A stretch of 64,000 nucleotides of DNA from Deltaproteobacteria bacterium (lineage in GTDB: Bacteria > Desulfobacterota > Binatia > UTPRO1), in the NCBI GenBank assembly GCA_016200545.1, contig JACQEO010000057.1:1-64000 (forward strand), in the 5' to 3' direction. A program made the translations under genes and the position numbers. This document shows, piece by piece, positions 62,698 to 64,000 of this stretch (positions within the stretch are counted from its first letter, which is position 1; each line of letters opens with the position of its first letter). The notes under the pieces were generated by a model that saw only the letters and a list, made by a program, of their open reading frames with translations, was not told the origin of the DNA and did no database searches.

Positions 62698-64000
62698 TCG
62701 CCGCGACGATCCTCATCGTCGACGACGACGAGCGTCACCGGCAGACGCTCGGGATTCTCGTCCGCAGCCTGGGACATCAGGACGTCGTCGTGGCCGACGT
62801 GGCGGCGGCGAAGGCCGTGCTCGCGCAGCGCGACGTCGACCTCGTGATCTCCGACTTGCGCATGCCGGGCGGCAGTGGCCTCGACGTACTCGACGCCGTG
62901 CGGCGCACCTCTTCTGAAACCCCGGTCATCGTATTGACGGCGTACGGGACGGTGGAAACGGCCGTGCAAGCCATGCAGAATGGGGCGTTCGACTACATTC
63001 AGAAGCCGTTCGAAGCCGTCGAGATGGAGTTGCGGATCGAGCGGGCGCTGACGGTGCGGCGCTACCGTCTGGAGAACGACTACCTGCGCGAGGAGAGCGC
63101 CGCGCAGCAGGGACTCGACGAGCTGATCGGCGTCTCGCCCGCCATTCGTCGAGTGTTCGCGCTGGTCCAGCAGGTCGCGCCCTCGGATGCGTCGATCCTG
63201 ATCACCGGCGAAACCGGCACGGGAAAGGAGCTAGTGGCGCACGCCATTCACCGCCGCAGCCCGCGCAGCGAGCACCTGCTCGTACCGGTCAACCTCGCCG
63301 CCGTGCCGCCGGATCTCGTGGAGAGCGAGCTCTTCGGACACGTGCGCGGTGCCTTCACGGGTGCCATTGCCGAGCGGGCGGGGAAGTTCGAGCTCGCACA
63401 CGAAGGAACTCTGTTCCTGGACGAGATCGCCGATTTTCCATTGGCGTTGCAGCCCAAGGTGCTGCGCGTTCTGCAAGACGGCGTCGTCGAGCGCGTCGGG
63501 GCGAATCAGCGGCGCGCCGTCGACGTGCGCATCATCTCTGCGACAAGCCGCGAGCTCGGCGCTGCCGTCACCGCCGGCACGTTTCGATCCGATCTCTACT
63601 ATCGCCTGCGGGTGATCCAGATCGAGATGCCGCCGCTGCGGGAACGTCGCGACGACATCCGTTATCTCGTGGCGCATTTTCTGCGGAGGTTCGGGGGGCG
63701 ACGGGCGGGCGGCGTGCCGAAGATCACCGAACCGGCGCTGCGACTGCTGGAGGACTACCCGTGGCCGGGCAACGTGCGCGAGCTCGAGAACGTCCTGGAG
63801 CGGGCCGTCGTGCTGTGCACGCGGGACACCCTGACCACCGAACTCCTGGACCTGCGCCCGCCCGACCACCACCCGCCCGATGACCGGCCGGGTCTCCGGC
63901 TCGACGACGCCCTCGACAAGCTCGAGCGTGAGATGATCCTGCGGGCGCTGGACGAGACGAAGCAGGTCAAGGTACGAGCGGCTCGACTGCTCGGCGTGAG
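62694..64000 (+). CDS. Sigma-54-dependent response regulator (NtrC family), cut by window end
   Basis: GTG 62694 overlaps the kinase stop by 4 nt (GTGA), so the two form an operon. The receiver has VDDDERH near the start and Asp 54 in ISDLRMPGG, followed by K in YIQKPF. The AAA+ domain has Walker A GETGTGKE at about 172-179, the sigma-54 contact loop GAFTGA at 219-224, Walker B LFLDEI and WPGNVRELEN. At the end, an HTH begins with TKQVKVRAARLLGV before the window stops, so only the C-terminal tail is missing. It should activate sigma-54 promoters when phosphorylated. No ATG start is available. Confidence 0.94.
   Translation, partial: MIAATILIVDDDERHRQTLGILVRSLGHQDVVVADVAAAKAVLAQRDVDLVISDLRMPGGSGLDVLDAVRRTSSETPVIVLTAYGTVETAVQAMQNGAFDYIQKPFEAVEMELRIERALTVRRYRLENDYLREESAAQQGLDELIGVSPAIRRVFALVQQVAPSDASILITGETGTGKELVAHAIHRRSPRSEHLLVPVNLAAVPPDLVESELFGHVRGAFTGAIAERAGKFELAHEGTLFLDEIADFPLALQPKVLRVLQDGVVERVGANQRRAVDVRIISATSRELGAAVTAGTFRSDLYYRLRVIQIEMPPLRERRDDIRYLVAHFLRRFGGRRAGGVPKITEPALRLLEDYPWPGNVRELENVLERAVVLCTRDTLTTELLDLRPPDHHPPDDRPGLRLDDALDKLEREMILRALDETKQVKVRAARLLGV

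Noticed and set aside
1..64000. CRISPR arrays, rRNA or tRNA genes
   Set aside because: No regularly spaced direct repeats, rRNA-like conserved blocks or cloverleaf motifs were recognised when reading through.

Overview
The window is high-GC chromosomal DNA from a Gram-negative bacterium. It carries a Wza-type export lipoprotein, a porin remnant, a Tat-exported lipoprotein and sigma-54 (NtrC-type) signalling. Together with short 1-4 nt gene overlaps, paired acyl-CoA dehydrogenases, an F420/LLM-type oxidoreductase, a CaiB-type CoA transferase and an HU protein with a basic tail, this suggests a deltaproteobacterial or Binatota-like lineage. The taxonomic guess is inference only; no rRNA or tRNA gene is visible.

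Layout. (1) 148-1610: an IS1182-type insertion sequence with a frameshifted transposase. (2) 1.8-4.7 kb, plus strand: a membrane-anchored SGNH hydrolase and an O-antigen ligase/polymerase, in clearly more AT-rich DNA. (3) 34.9 down to 4.8 kb, minus strand: a surface-polysaccharide locus of about 25 genes, most overlapping their neighbour by 1-11 nt. In transcription order it encodes Wza, a Wzc/GumC chain-length protein, an ExeA-like ATPase with LysM, a CpsD-like protein with a degenerate P-loop, a priming sugar transferase, a GT2, a Gfo/Idh oxidoreductase, a hexapeptide acetyltransferase, a polysaccharide deacetylase, an FAD oxidoreductase, a DegT aminotransferase, a second deacetylase, a WecG/TagA transferase, an SGNH hydrolase, a third deacetylase, an unknown protein, a second Gfo/Idh, an epimerase, a Wzx flippase, WecB, a heparinase-like protein, GT4, GT4, a CapK-like ligase and GT4. 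The set resembles exosortase-A (XrtA/EpsH) associated exopolysaccharide loci, but no exosortase is present.

(4) 35.6-40.4 kb: thiC under a TPP riboswitch, a CaiB-type CoA transferase and rmuC. (5) 40.4-54.1 kb: catabolic and redox genes. These are a YdcF-like protein, a royal-jelly/SMP-30-like lipoprotein, an LLM oxidoreductase, an operon for a GMC oxidoreductase with its Tat-exported partner, TetR and a flavin-split-barrel protein, a divergent GST, an acyl-CoA dehydrogenase pair, a SnoaL-like remnant, GNAT, SDR, HAD phosphatase and crotonase. (6) 54.3-59.9 kb: GlpX fructose bisphosphatase, two glycosyltransferase remnants, a Wzm/Wzt ABC exporter, an HU-like protein, glutamate dehydrogenase and a methyltransferase. 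(7) 60.0-64.0 kb: a frameshifted porin and a two-component system (membrane histidine kinase plus sigma-54 activator) cut by the window end.

The polysaccharide genes form a plausible pathway. A UDP-GlcNAc-derived sugar is made by WecB, Gfo/Idh, DegT and a WbpD/WlbB-like acetyltransferase. The repeat unit is started by the priming transferase, extended by GT2, GT4 and GT26 enzymes, flipped by Wzx, polymerised by the Wzy/WaaL-like protein, edited by deacetylases, SGNH proteins and the heparinase-like protein, and exported through Wzc and Wza. Notable oddities are the pseudo-kinase CpsD, a C10 tract inside the acetyltransferase gene, several gene remnants, and a compact divergent promoter with an inverted-repeat operator at 46.7 kb.
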